Below, one piece after another: positions 26,226 through 35,535 of a DNA stretch of 64,000 bases (positions within the stretch are counted from its first letter, which is position 1; the number at the start of each line of letters is the position of its first letter). The translations under genes were made by a program, and so were the position numbers. Origin of the DNA: Paraburkholderia unamae. Its GTDB lineage: Bacteria > Pseudomonadota > Gammaproteobacteria > Burkholderiales > Burkholderiaceae. The DNA is taken from the NCBI RefSeq assembly GCF_003268775.1, contig NZ_QLSU01000015.1, positions 62,001 to 126,000 on the forward strand. Reading direction: 5' to 3'. Under the pieces are notes generated by a model that saw only the letters and a program-made list of their open reading frames with translations, did not search any database and was not told the origin of the DNA.

Positions 26226-27722
26226 TCAAGGTCGGCGACGGATCGTCTCCGGCAGCTTTTGCCACGGCAGATCGCCGGGATCCACCGCCATCGCGCCGCG
26301 CGCCTTGGCGGTCAAAATATCCGTGCGCTCGTTTTCGACAAGCGGCGCGAAGTCGGCGCGAAAGTGGTTGCTGCTCTTGACCACCATGATCTTCATCTGC
26401 TCCGGATGCACGCCGACAAAACGGAAAAGCTCCCGGTCCTGCGCGCCGATTTTCGCGCTCGCGACGACGACCAGCACGCCGTCGATTTCGATGCAAGCGG
26501 AAGGCCCCAGCTCGGCGAGGAACCCGGTCATCTTGGGCCCCTTGTAGGTCACCCGGCCGTCGCTCACGGCCTTGACCGTGAACTCGCCTTCCACTGGCGG
26601 ATCGCTGGGCCCATCCCACAGCATCGACGGCTGGCCCAGGCGCCCGCGAAAACGCGCGCCGACGCCAGCCGCGATGGCTTGAGCCGCGAACGCCGGATCG
26701 TTCATGACAGCCACCGCGACGCGCTGCGGGAACACCGCCCCCGCGCGCGCTTCGAGCAGCGCGTGCAGCATGCCCGTTGTGGAACCCGTGCCGCCAATGC
26801 CGGGGTTGTCCTGCGTGTCGGCGATCACCACCGGCTTGTCGGTTGCCTCGCTGCGCTGGATGGCTTCCTTCACGGCGTCTTGCGCCGAATACACGTTTAG
26901 CCGCCATTGCGTGGGCTCGCTCGCCATCGCCTCCAGTTGCGCAACGGCCTCTTGCGCCCTTTCGCCGATACTCCAGATCATCGGCGCGCATTCCGCGAAA
27001 TCCGAGGACGGAAAGCCCATGCAAAAGTTCGACAAGGTGCCGAGCTCGACGTCGATTTGCGCCAGCCGGTCGTAAATCGCTTTCGGCTTGCCGAAGGTCG
27101 TATTCTGCGAGTTCACCGGAATCAGAAACGGCAACCTCGCGTAGTGAATCGTTTCGCGACGGCCATGCAGGAGCCGGCGGCGCAACGCCTCGGCCGCCAG
27201 TGCGCCGGTTTCCACATAGTCGATATGCGGGTAAGTGCGAAACGAAAGCAGCGCGTCGGCGCATGCGAGCATTTGATGCGTGACGTTCGCGTGCAGATCG
27301 AGGCTCGCGACGATCGGGATGTCGTCTCCAGCGAGCGCGCGCACACGGGCCAGCAGTTCGCCTTCCGCATCGTCGACACCCTCTGCCATCGCGGCGCCGT
27401 GCAGGTCCAGGTAGATTGCTTCGAACTGCTTGCTTTTCACATCTGCGCAGATTTCCGCGCAGATCTTTTCAAACGCCTCGGCGGTGACGTATGACGACGG
27501 CACCGCGCCGCACCAGAGGCTCGGCACGGCTTCCCACCCCTGTTCGCGTGCGAAGCGTAAAAAGCCCATGCCCGGCACCGGTACCTTGTCGAGCATGGCG
27601 AGCATCGGCTCGCCGCGCACGGCCGGCGGAAAAATCTCACCGGCCTCGAAGGCGGACCAGGGGGCGAGATCCGGCGCGAACGTATTGGTTTCGTGCTTGA
27701 AACCTGCAATCAACACTTTCAT
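26226..27722 (-). CDS. M81 family metallopeptidase (MlrC type)
   Basis: 498 residues, the usual MlrC length. KVLIAGFKHETNTFAP opens the chain as in microcystinase C homologues; YLDLHGAAMAEG and ASLDLHANVT carry likely metal ligands; DTQDNPGIGGTGSTTGML marks the C-terminal domain. MlrC hydrolyses small peptides in the microcystin pathway, but most homologues have unknown substrates. It starts 13 bp after a deacetylase gene and is likely co-transcribed. CGGAG precedes ATG 27722. Confidence 0.88.
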   Translation of the reverse strand: MKVLIAGFKHETNTFAPDLAPWSAFEAGEIFPPAVRGEPMLAMLDKVPVPGMGFLRFAREQGWEAVPSLWCGAVPSSYVTAEAFEKICAEICADVKSKQFEAIYLDLHGAAMAEGVDDAEGELLARVRALAGDDIPIVASLDLHANVTHQMLACADALLSFRTYPHIDYVETGALAAEALRRRLLHGRRETIHYARLPFLIPVNSQNTTFGKPKAIYDRLAQIDVELGTLSNFCMGFPSSDFAECAPMIWSIGERAQEAVAQLEAMASEPTQWRLNVYSAQDAVKEAIQRSEATDKPVVIADTQDNPGIGGTGSTTGMLHALLEARAGAVFPQRVAVAVMNDPAFAAQAIAAGVGARFRGRLGQPSMLWDGPSDPPVEGEFTVKAVSDGRVTYKGPKMTGFLAELGPSACIEIDGVLVVVASAKIGAQDRELFRFVGVHPEQMKIMVVKSSNHFRADFAPLVENERTDILTAKARGAMAVDPGDLPWQKLPETIRRRP

Positions 27723-27735
27723 GAAATGACTCCGG

Positions 27736-28641
27736 TTACGCGTGTGCGTGCTGCAAGGCATAGTTGACGACTTCGTCGTGCCGCGCGAACCACACGCCGC
27801 CGGGCAGACTCTTCGCATACTTGATCAGTTCGTCGAGTATCCAGATGCGCGACCGGTTCGTGATGACGTGCGGATGCATCGTCAGTTCGAACAGGCCGCC
27901 TTCTTCGTATGCCGCGTCCAGTTCGCGCTTGAAGATGTCGAATACACCGGTCGGTGGCGTATAAGGTCGCAGCCCCTGGAAGCGATGCATCAGGAAATAC
28001 ACGGCGTCGTCGCGAACCCAGTCGAACGGAATTTCCGCCACGCCCGAGGGCACACCGTTCAAATCGAGTTCATAGCAGTCGTCGTCGGCGCCTAGCGAGG
28101 AGTCGTAGACAAAACCGAGGTCGCGCAAAAGCTGAAGCGTATTCTCCGAAAAGTCGCCCGAAGGCGAACGAAATCCCGTCGGGCGTTGGCCGGTCACCGC
28201 CTCCAGCGTGTCGAGCGAGCGCGAAAGAAGATCGCGCTCGTCTTCGAGCGCCAGCTTCGAATTGAGTTCATGAATCCAGCCATGCACGCCGATTTCGTGT
28301 CCGGCATCCACGATGCGCCGCTGCTCGTCCGGATACAGCAGCGCAGTGACCGCAGGCACGTAGAAACTCGCACGCACGTCGTGCTTTTCCAGCAGCGCAA
28401 GCAAACGAGGCACGCCCACGCGATGACCATATTGCCCCCACGCAAGACGATTGATGGACACCCCGCCGTCGCGCAACTCGTTCGTTTCGTGGTCCGAATC
28501 AAACGACAGCGCCACGGCGAGTTTCGCGCCGCCCTGCCACGTTTTCGGGCGGAGTCTGCGCCCCGCGCGAACGCGGTTAACGCGTCTGCGCCATTCGGAT
28601 TCGGGCCATTGCCAGGGTTGTATCGTGCTCTCTTCGGTCAT
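27736..28641 (-). CDS. Polysaccharide-deacetylase-fold amidohydrolase
   Basis: 301 residues of the NodB/carbohydrate-esterase 4 fold without a signal peptide. The catalytic Asp and metal Asp are in SFDSDHETN (about 47-55), the His pair in HGWIHELNS, and FRSPSGDFS is the usual Arg motif. The cytosolic, PuuE/allantoinase-like branch acts on amide or ureide bonds rather than on polysaccharide. It is the first gene of a two-gene unit with an M81 peptidase and is divergent from an AraC-type regulator. Confidence 0.87.
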   Translation of the reverse strand: MTEESTIQPWQWPESEWRRRVNRVRAGRRLRPKTWQGGAKLAVALSFDSDHETNELRDGGVSINRLAWGQYGHRVGVPRLLALLEKHDVRASFYVPAVTALLYPDEQRRIVDAGHEIGVHGWIHELNSKLALEDERDLLSRSLDTLEAVTGQRPTGFRSPSGDFSENTLQLLRDLGFVYDSSLGADDDCYELDLNGVPSGVAEIPFDWVRDDAVYFLMHRFQGLRPYTPPTGVFDIFKRELDAAYEEGGLFELTMHPHVITNRSRIWILDELIKYAKSLPGGVWFARHDEVVNYALQHAHA

Positions 28642-28832
28642 CGGGGACTCTCATCGTGCGCTTGTGCGCAACTCAAGGTTAAGGAAACGCCGCGCGCGCA
28701 ATGGCTGCGGGTAAACACTGAATCGAAGCGGGTTGGCGCGTGGCATGCATGCAAATGCCGGCCGGCCAAGGGAGTCAGGCCTGCCATCGGCGCGTCACGT
28801 CGACGACTGTAAAAGAGCCGTTTATTTTCCAG

Positions 28833-28848
28833 TTGACAATTTGGGACA
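28833..28848. promoter_or_regulatory. Candidate AraC-regulator site, copy 1
   Basis: TTGACA-ATTT-GGGACA; its reverse complement is TGTCCC-N4-TGTCAA, repeated exactly upstream of the dipeptidase operon at 30077-30092. It lies in the 267-bp divergent region between the deacetylase and araC-type genes, 60 bp before the latter. TTGACA followed by TCTAAT after 18 bp could also be that gene's promoter, so site and promoter would overlap. Confidence 0.5.
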
Positions 28849-28908
28849 CCGGCTTTTCTAATAAAGACACGATCTGCAAAGCAGTTCGCGGAGCATGGAG
28901 GCGGCATA

Positions 28909-29913
28909 GTGAAAAGAGTCGTGAGAAGCGGGACGTTGTTTGGCTATCTGAAGGCGGCATGCGAAGTCGGCATCGACGGCGAAGCCATGCTCAGCCGCGT
29001 GGGCTTGAGCAAAGATTTCGCCGACCACCCGGACAGCCTCATTCCGCTGGACGCTTTTGTCCGGCTGCTCGATCTCTCCGCCACCGAGTCGGGCCGCAAC
29101 GATTTCGGTTCACGCGTAGCGGTTGCGCGCGGCGTTCCCGACTACGGGCTCGTCAGCCTGCTGCTGCGTGAAGAAGAGACACTAGGCGACGCGCTGCGCA
29201 CGCATGCCGCGCATTTGCACCATCATTGCGACGGCATGTACGTCGGCCTGGATACACGCTTCGGCAATCCATTTCTCTCGTTTCGGATTTTTTCCGATTA
29301 CCCGACGACGCAGGTGATGGAATTCGCCGCTTGCGGACTGGTCCAGCTCATTCGCTGGCTTGTCGGTTCCGACTGGAACCCCGCAGCGGTTTGCCATGAA
29401 CATTCGCGTCAAACTCACGCCATCACGCAAAGCGCCTTCTTTCGCTGCGAAACGCGCTACGACCAGGTCATCAGCGGCATCCTGCTGGGGCGCGATGCGT
29501 TGAGCCTGAAAGTCACGGCGTCTCCGGCCGTGCTCCGGCGACAGGCCAAAACGCTGATCGAGCAAACGCTCATGAGCGCGCCCGATCATTTCGAGGTGCG
29601 CGTCGCCCAGATCATGAGCCAGCAGTTGCACGATTCGAATTGCAACGCCGACACGCTGGCCGAAATTCTGGGCATGAACCGCCGCACGCTGCACCGGCGG
29701 CTCGCGAGCCAGGGGCTGTCCTATTCGGCGCTGTTGCAGCAGGTGCGAAGCGATGCCGCCAAGCGAATGATCGAGCTGAATTCGATACCTCTGGCCGAGG
29801 TCGCGGAAGCGGTCGGGTTCGGCAGTTTGAGCTCGTTTTCCAGATGGTTCCAGAGCAGTTTCGGTTGCAGCGCTTCGGAGTGGAAGCGCAAGCATCGCCT
29901 CGCGGTTCAATAG
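28909..29913 (+). CDS. AraC-family regulator (arabinose-binding-domain type)
   Basis: 334 residues. The N-terminal two thirds match the OruR/ArgR-like effector domain (SGTLFGYLKAACEVGID, DYGLVSLLLREEETLGDALR), and the C-terminal 100 residues are the AraC helix-turn-helix pair (LAEILGMNRRTLHRRLASQG, LAEVAEAVGFGSLSSFSRWF). GTG 28909 is preceded by TGGAGGCGG. It is divergent from deacetylase-M81 and faces the dipeptidase-MFS-porin genes, and a shared motif lies before both, so it probably controls both sets. Confidence 0.9.
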   Translation: MKRVVRSGTLFGYLKAACEVGIDGEAMLSRVGLSKDFADHPDSLIPLDAFVRLLDLSATESGRNDFGSRVAVARGVPDYGLVSLLLREEETLGDALRTHAAHLHHHCDGMYVGLDTRFGNPFLSFRIFSDYPTTQVMEFAACGLVQLIRWLVGSDWNPAAVCHEHSRQTHAITQSAFFRCETRYDQVISGILLGRDALSLKVTASPAVLRRQAKTLIEQTLMSAPDHFEVRVAQIMSQQLHDSNCNADTLAEILGMNRRTLHRRLASQGLSYSALLQQVRSDAAKRMIELNSIPLAEVAEAVGFGSLSSFSRWFQSSFGCSASEWKRKHRLAVQ

Positions 29914-30076
29914 CGTATTGCCGCGCGCGACAGGTCCCTCTTCCTTCGCGTTGAGCTGAAATTCCGTGAGGCGCTGTCTGTTTTGCACAGCGCCCACGTC
30001 GACGTCTTCCCCTTCCGCCCGTTCGACTTCATCAGGGTTTTTCCCCGGAGCGCATGTCCCATTCTGGAAAATGCGT

Positions 30077-30108
30077 GTCCCGTGATGTCAATTACAAAGA
30101 AATTGACG
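30077..30108. promoter_or_regulatory. Candidate AraC-regulator site, copy 2, with inverted repeat
   Basis: TGTCCC-GTGA-TGTCAA (30077-30092) repeats both half-sites and the spacing of 28833-28848. It overlaps an inverted repeat GTCAATT / AATTGAC (30088-30094 and 30102-30108, 7-nt spacer). The site is about 120 bp before the dipeptidase ATG. The 315-bp gap 29914-30228 otherwise holds no gene I can support. Confidence 0.5.
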
Positions 30109-30228
30109 CACTTACATTGATATCCACTTCGAGCACTTCGGGACAGCGGCGATCCATCTCCGATGATTTCGCCCTTTTTCCCGCATTGCCGCGCGTGGAA
30201 CTCAAAGACAGTGGAATCAAGGGAAAAC

Positions 30229-31629
30229 ATGGAAGTCTTGCATGCAGAAGGAAACGACCCGCTGGATGCGGTGTTGCGGTATATCGACGAGCAGAAGCAG
30301 CCGTTCATCACGCGCCTGATGGACTACGCATCGCATCCGAGCATCAGTGCTCAGGGTGTCGGTATCGACGAAGTGGCCGCGCTGCTGCGCGATGCGTTCC
30401 TCGCGATCGGTTTGGAGGCTGAAATTCTGCCCACCGACGGCAATCCCGTCGTGCTCGCGAAATGGAATGGAATACCGGGCGGCCCCACCGTGCTGCTGTA
30501 CGGCCATTACGACGTGCAGCCGCCCGACCCGCTCGACGCCTGGGTCACACCGCCGTTCGCGCCGACCATTCGCGACGAGCGCATTTTCGCGCGAGGCATC
30601 GGCGACAACAAAGGGCAGCATTTCGCCCAGATCCTCGCGTTAGAGTCGCATTTGAAGGTTCACGGCACACTGCCTTGCAACGTCATTTTCATGCTCGACG
30701 GCGAAGAGGAAGTGGGTAGCCCCAATTTGCTGCCGTTTGCGCTCAAGCATCGCGAGCGCCTGAAAGCCGATCTCGTCATCACCGCCGATGGATCGCTGCA
30801 TCCTTCGGGCACGCCTGTCGTGCAGTTCGGCGTACGCGGCCTGCTGACTTTCGAGCTTCACGCGCGCGGGGCGAAACACGACGTCCATTCCGGGAATTTC
30901 GGCGGCATCGTCGTAAATCCGGTGTGGACCCTCGTGCATCTGCTGTCGACCATGAAGAGCCCGGCCGGCGAGATCACCATAGACGGCCTCCTCGACCACG
31001 TCGATCCGCCGACCGCGCAAGAACTTGCGGCCATCGAGCGATTGCCGATCGACATCGAGGGCGTGCTCGCCGGACTAGGCTTGACGCGACTCGACCAACC
31101 GCTGGCGCGCGGATACTTCGAGCGCCTGATGTTCCACCCCACCCTGACGATCAACGGCTTTCATGGCGGATACGGCGGTCGCGGCATGAAGACGATCATT
31201 CCCGGCTCGGCCTTCGTGAAATGCGACATGCGCCTGGTGGAATCGCAGACACCCGACGAAGTCTTCGATCTGATCGTCGCGCACGTGGCGCGTCACGCGC
31301 CCGAAGTCGAAGTGGTTCGCTTGAACAGCATGACGCCCTCCAAAACGCCGATTACGTCGGCCTACACGAAGAACATCGTCAACGCGATCGAAAGGGCGCA
31401 AGGCACGACGCCCTTTCTGTATCCGCTGGTTGGCGGCAGTTTGCCGGACTATGTATTCACGAAAGCGCTACGGCTGCCCGCGTTTCTCATCCCCTATGCG
31501 AATGCGGACCAGGCGAATCACGCACCGAATGAAAACATGCGCATCGACTGCTTCATCAACGGAATCAGGACAGGCGCCGCGCTGCTTTCGTACCTGTTCG
31601 AGGGCGAAGCGAAAACCTTATCCGCCTGA
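30229..31629 (+). CDS. M20 family dipeptidase
   Basis: 466 residues, the length of the larger M20A/F dipeptidases. LLYGHYDVQPPDP holds the first metal His/Asp, GIGDNKGQ the bridging Asp, DGEEEVGSPN the catalytic Glu pair, and NHAPNE the C-terminal His. AAGGG precedes ATG 30229. An MFS carrier and a porin follow on the same strand. It probably cleaves a small dipeptide-like product after uptake; the M81 and deacetylase-fold hydrolases on the other side of the regulator may act before it. Confidence 0.9.
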   Translation: MEVLHAEGNDPLDAVLRYIDEQKQPFITRLMDYASHPSISAQGVGIDEVAALLRDAFLAIGLEAEILPTDGNPVVLAKWNGIPGGPTVLLYGHYDVQPPDPLDAWVTPPFAPTIRDERIFARGIGDNKGQHFAQILALESHLKVHGTLPCNVIFMLDGEEEVGSPNLLPFALKHRERLKADLVITADGSLHPSGTPVVQFGVRGLLTFELHARGAKHDVHSGNFGGIVVNPVWTLVHLLSTMKSPAGEITIDGLLDHVDPPTAQELAAIERLPIDIEGVLAGLGLTRLDQPLARGYFERLMFHPTLTINGFHGGYGGRGMKTIIPGSAFVKCDMRLVESQTPDEVFDLIVAHVARHAPEVEVVRLNSMTPSKTPITSAYTKNIVNAIERAQGTTPFLYPLVGGSLPDYVFTKALRLPAFLIPYANADQANHAPNENMRIDCFINGIRTGAALLSYLFEGEAKTLSA

Positions 31630-31684
31630 GCGCCGGCGACGACCCCGATTTCCCGCACCGAACCCCATCTTTCGAAGGCAAAAC

Positions 31685-33040
31685 ATGAGTGATTATGAGC
31701 ATGGCCCGCGCTCCGGCGTACCGGCGTGGCGCACCATCGTGGCCACGGGATTGCTGGCCTTATCGTTCGCTTTCTCGTACATGGACCGGCAAATCCTGCC
31801 TTTATTGTTCGAGTCGGTCCGCCACGCCTTCTCGATGAGCGATACGCAGATCGGCATGCTTCAGGGCCTCGCCTTCAGCTCGTTTTACGCCTTCGCGGGC
31901 ATTCCGCTCGGCTGGCTGGTGGATCGCTACCACCGCGTGAGGATCGCCGCGGCCTGCGTCGCCGTCTGGGGCATGGCGACGGCCGCGTGCGGGCTGAGCG
32001 GCAGCTTCGGACAGTTTTTCGTCGCGCGCACGGGCACGGCGATGGGCGAAGCGGGCTGCTCGCCCGCAGCGTACTCGATACTCTCCGACATGCTATCGGG
32101 CCGCGCGCTGTTGAGAGCCACCTCGGTCTATAACACCGGGCCTTACGTCGGCGGCGGCATGGCGCTCATCCTCGGCAGCGTCGCGCTACGGCACTTCACC
32201 GATACCGGCGGCATCGCCTTGCCGATGGCCGGGCATTTCGCACCGTGGCAAGCGGTATTTATCGTGCTGGGCCTGCCCGGCCTGATCTTGTCCGCCCTGC
32301 TCTTGCTGATACGCGAACCTAAGCGCCGCGAGGTCGGCGGCCACGAAAACGACATCTCCACGCGTGCCACGTTGAAGATGCTCTCCGGCTCTTCGCAACT
32401 GGTGTTCTATTACGCGGGATGGGTGTTCATTTCGTCGGGCCTGTTCGTGCTGTTGACGTGGTTCCCGAGCGTGATGATCCGCGAAGGTTTCGGCACGGCG
32501 TCGACCATCGGCCGGCCGCTCGGCGTGATGTTCCTCGTGGTCGGCTTGAGTGGATGCTTCCTTTCGCAACTGCTGCTGCGCAACCTGAACAACCGGGATC
32601 TGCTCAGCCCGCTGCTGCGCCGCCTTTCGATCGTCCTGGCAATGCAGATTCCATTGATCGCCGCCTTCATGCACGTCGATACGCCGACCGCAGCGTACTG
32701 GTTTTACGCCTGCGAGGTCGCGGTGTTCTCCGTCGCCACGACGTTCATGGTGACGCCCATCCAGCTCGTGGTGCCCAACCGCATGCGTGGGCGCGCCACC
32801 GGCGTGTTCCTGATGTCCAACTACATGATCGGCGCCAGCCTCGGGCCGGCGGCGGTTGGCGCGCTCAGCGACAGGATGGCGGGCGATCCGCATGGCCTGC
32901 TTACCGCGTTCGTGACCGTGCTTGGCGTGTCCTGCGTCGGCGCGGTGATCCTGATGTACCTGTCTTCCACCCGGCGTCTCGGTGCGAAAGAGCCCTGCCC
33001 GGCCCACGCGGACGCGGACGCCGTGGCGAAGCAGTCCTGA
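31685..33040 (+). CDS. MFS transporter (spinster-like)
   Basis: 451 residues, twelve predicted spans. YMDRQILPLLFESVRHAF in the first span and loop, and GIPLGWLVDRYHRVRI (the MFS signature after span 2), are typical of the spinster/sugar-phosphate-like branch; RATGVFLMSNYMIGASLGP is span 11. GAAGG precedes ATG 31685, 55 bp after the dipeptidase stop, so it likely imports the dipeptidase substrate. The C-terminal tail is short and polar. Confidence 0.9.
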   Translation: MSDYEHGPRSGVPAWRTIVATGLLALSFAFSYMDRQILPLLFESVRHAFSMSDTQIGMLQGLAFSSFYAFAGIPLGWLVDRYHRVRIAAACVAVWGMATAACGLSGSFGQFFVARTGTAMGEAGCSPAAYSILSDMLSGRALLRATSVYNTGPYVGGGMALILGSVALRHFTDTGGIALPMAGHFAPWQAVFIVLGLPGLILSALLLLIREPKRREVGGHENDISTRATLKMLSGSSQLVFYYAGWVFISSGLFVLLTWFPSVMIREGFGTASTIGRPLGVMFLVVGLSGCFLSQLLLRNLNNRDLLSPLLRRLSIVLAMQIPLIAAFMHVDTPTAAYWFYACEVAVFSVATTFMVTPIQLVVPNRMRGRATGVFLMSNYMIGASLGPAAVGALSDRMAGDPHGLLTAFVTVLGVSCVGAVILMYLSSTRRLGAKEPCPAHADADAVAKQS

Positions 33041-33108
33041 GTGCCCGGCCCCGTCAACGCGAAAAACGCAATCTACAAGAACAAGTCAATCGTGCTCATT
33101 CATAGACC

Positions 33109-34212
33109 ATGAAAAAAATTTCCACCATTTCGATAGCACTACTATTCATATCGATGATGCCCACCCTCGCGTCGGCACAGAGCAGCGTCACGCTCTACGG
33201 CATCGTCGACGCCGGCATCGAATACGTCACGAACGCCCAGAAAACGCACCACTCCGTCGTGCAGTCAGGCTCGGGCGAGGTCTATGGCAGTCTGATCGGA
33301 TTGAGCGGGTCCGAAGACCTGGGCGGTGGCGTGAAGGCCATTTTCAAGCTGGAAGCGGGTCTCAATCCGAATACGGGCGCGTCCTTGCAAGGCGGCCGGC
33401 TGTTCGGGCGATCGGCGTGGGTGGGTTTGGCGAACGACAACAACAAGATCATCTTCGGCCGGGTCTATACGCCGCTCTACGACGTCCTGCTTTATCTCGA
33501 CCCGCTATTGGGATCGAACGTGAGCTTGCTTACGCAGGACGGCGGCTTCACTTCGCGCGTCGACAACGGCGTTCGCTATACGCGTACCGACGGCCCGTTT
33601 CACGAAAACGTGGTGTACAGCTTCGGGCACGATGCGGTCGACGCACCGCTCGGAACGACGGCAGGCGCAGCGGGAAATTCGAAGGAGATTTCGGCGTCCA
33701 TCGACTACACGACCAGGACCGCGATGGTCGCGCTCGTCTACGACGACATTCACGGCCCGCTCGTCGCCAATCAGTACGAGCTAGGGCTCTTCGTACCCGC
33801 CCTCTCGATCACCGCCCCGACGACGGGTGAACGCGCGCAGCGGATTGCGGCCGCCGGGCGATATACGTTCAAGGACACGTCGCTGTTTGTGGGCTACCGT
33901 CATTTGCGCACGATCGTGGGTGGTCAGGTGCAGAACTCGAATCTCTATTGGACCGGCGCCACCGAACGCCTAAGCGCCGCGTGGTTCGTCGCGCTCGGCG
34001 TGTACCACCAGCAGGTCACCGGCATCGACGCGAGACCAACTTCGGTGGCCTTTCAAACCCAATACCTGCTTAGCAAAGGAACGGCGTTGTACGGGAACAT
34101 CGGCAAGGTCTGGAACACGGCCGCGAGCAACATGGGAATCGATACCCAAACGCAGACACTGCTCGGCGCGGGGCAACTTGGCGCCAGCATCGGGATTTAC
34201 CACATGTTTTGA
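33109..34212 (+). CDS. General porin, Burkholderia type
   Basis: 367 residues. The signal peptide ends at ASAQ (residue 24). SSVTLYGIVDAGIEYVTN starts the barrel; GSLIGLSGSEDLGGGVKAIFK, GGRLFGRSAWVGLANDNN and IIFGRVYTPLYD follow, and the last residue is Phe. It is 68 bp downstream of the MFS gene on the same strand, completing an outer-membrane, inner-membrane and hydrolase set for one nutrient. Confidence 0.9.
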   Translation: MKKISTISIALLFISMMPTLASAQSSVTLYGIVDAGIEYVTNAQKTHHSVVQSGSGEVYGSLIGLSGSEDLGGGVKAIFKLEAGLNPNTGASLQGGRLFGRSAWVGLANDNNKIIFGRVYTPLYDVLLYLDPLLGSNVSLLTQDGGFTSRVDNGVRYTRTDGPFHENVVYSFGHDAVDAPLGTTAGAAGNSKEISASIDYTTRTAMVALVYDDIHGPLVANQYELGLFVPALSITAPTTGERAQRIAAAGRYTFKDTSLFVGYRHLRTIVGGQVQNSNLYWTGATERLSAAWFVALGVYHQQVTGIDARPTSVAFQTQYLLSKGTALYGNIGKVWNTAASNMGIDTQTQTLLGAGQLGASIGIYHMF

Positions 34213-34446
34213 CGCTCAAGCATGTCGGGCGTCCAGGGGGGGCCTCAGGATACGCCAGGCCAAAGCGGTCATACTGCACGCCATTTTTTGTCGAGGGCAT
34301 TCGGCCGGCCGCCAGGGCTTACGGCCGAACAGCTCGCCCCTGGTCAGCGCCTCGCAGGCGAAGGTAGCTCCGTGCAGGACGTTGCGAACATCGTATTGAT
34401 TACTTTTGTTGCTATCACAACGCTCGACGGGCCGAATCGCCCAGAC

Positions 34447-35346
34447 TCAAGCGACCCCTGCCACGCCCGCCGACGCGCGCAATCGGGCGATGTCACGCGC
34501 CGGCGGTTCTCCAAAGTGGCGGCGATATTCGCGACTGAACTGCGACGGGCTCTCGTAGCCCACGCGCAGCGCAGCAGTCGTGACGTCGATGGCCTGGACC
34601 AGCATCAGGCTGCGCGCGTCCTGTAGCCTGAGCTGCTTCTGGAATTGCAGCGGCGTCATCGCCGTCACGGCGCGAAAATGCTCGTGCAGGCTCGACGGAC
34701 TCATGCCGACTTCCGAGGCAAGCTGCTCGATGCTGAATCGTTCCCGAAAATTCTTCCCGATCCATGCGATGGCGCGGCCGACCAGCGCCACCCGCCCCTG
34801 GCTGAAGGTGATGTGGCGCATCCTGGCGCCGTCCGGGCCGGCGAGCAGGCGATAGAGAATTTCCTGCTCCGCAAGTGGCCCGAGCACGGGCAGCGCTGCC
34901 GGATCGTCGAGCAGGCGCAGCAGGCGTAGCACCGCGTCGAGCAGAGCGGCGCCCGCGTCGGACACGGTCTTGCCGATAGGCGGGGACGGCGTTCCCGGCG
35001 GCGGCGGCACGCGCAACGCCAACTCTCCCAGCATGACCGGATCGAAATCGAAGTACAGGCAGAGATAGGGTTTGTCAGGCGTCGCCTCGACCACATGGCC
35101 CATCGCCGGCAGGTCGTAGGTGACGACTCCATAGCGCCCCGGTGCATATCTGAACACGCGCTCGCCCAGCGTAACCTCCTTGTGCCCTTGCGCGACGAGG
35201 CACAGTTGCGGCCTGTAAACACTCGGCATCGGCATCGTTACCGTGGAGGATTGAACAAGCGTCACGCGTTCGATGGGGGTGGCGTGAAAGCCATCGCCCG
35301 TGACGTGTCGGCCAATCAGGGCCGCGAGTTCGGTCAGTGTTTTCAT
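34447..35346 (-). CDS. AraC-family regulator (AraC_N domain)
   Basis: 299 residues from ATG 35346; ATG 35358 is possible and neither has a strong ribosome site. An N-terminal cupin-like AraC_N domain (PSVYRPQLCLVAQGHKEV, YGVVTYDLPAMGHV) precedes the two helix-turn-helix units (FSIEQLASEVGMSPSSLHEHF, AALRVGYESPSQFSREYRRHF). It is divergent from an aldo/keto reductase over 189 bp, an arrangement common for this subfamily, whose members often respond to aldehydes or alcohols; that response here is inference. The 234-bp gap on its 3' side shows no feature. Confidence 0.9.
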   Translation of the reverse strand: MKTLTELAALIGRHVTGDGFHATPIERVTLVQSSTVTMPMPSVYRPQLCLVAQGHKEVTLGERVFRYAPGRYGVVTYDLPAMGHVVEATPDKPYLCLYFDFDPVMLGELALRVPPPPGTPSPPIGKTVSDAGAALLDAVLRLLRLLDDPAALPVLGPLAEQEILYRLLAGPDGARMRHITFSQGRVALVGRAIAWIGKNFRERFSIEQLASEVGMSPSSLHEHFRAVTAMTPLQFQKQLRLQDARSLMLVQAIDVTTAALRVGYESPSQFSREYRRHFGEPPARDIARLRASAGVAGVA

Positions 35347-35535
35347 AGATTGCACCATTGCACGCGCGCGGCAGGACCGCAAGCGCGGCAGGACAGCCAT
35401 GCAAACCGAGGCTTCTGGAGGATTGGGCAGTGATTTCGGTGCATCAGGCTAACGGTTCGGCGTCGCCGCACATCACAGTGCTAGCGGTGCCACGGGTCGC
35501 AGCGAACCTGGCCGCGCAACAATTATGGAGCAAAC

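Noticed and set aside
29907..30311. 134-residue minus-strand frame between araC-type and dipeptidase genes
   Set aside because: Ser/Arg/Cys-rich translation, overlaps the dipeptidase start and the regulatory motif; no family resemblance.
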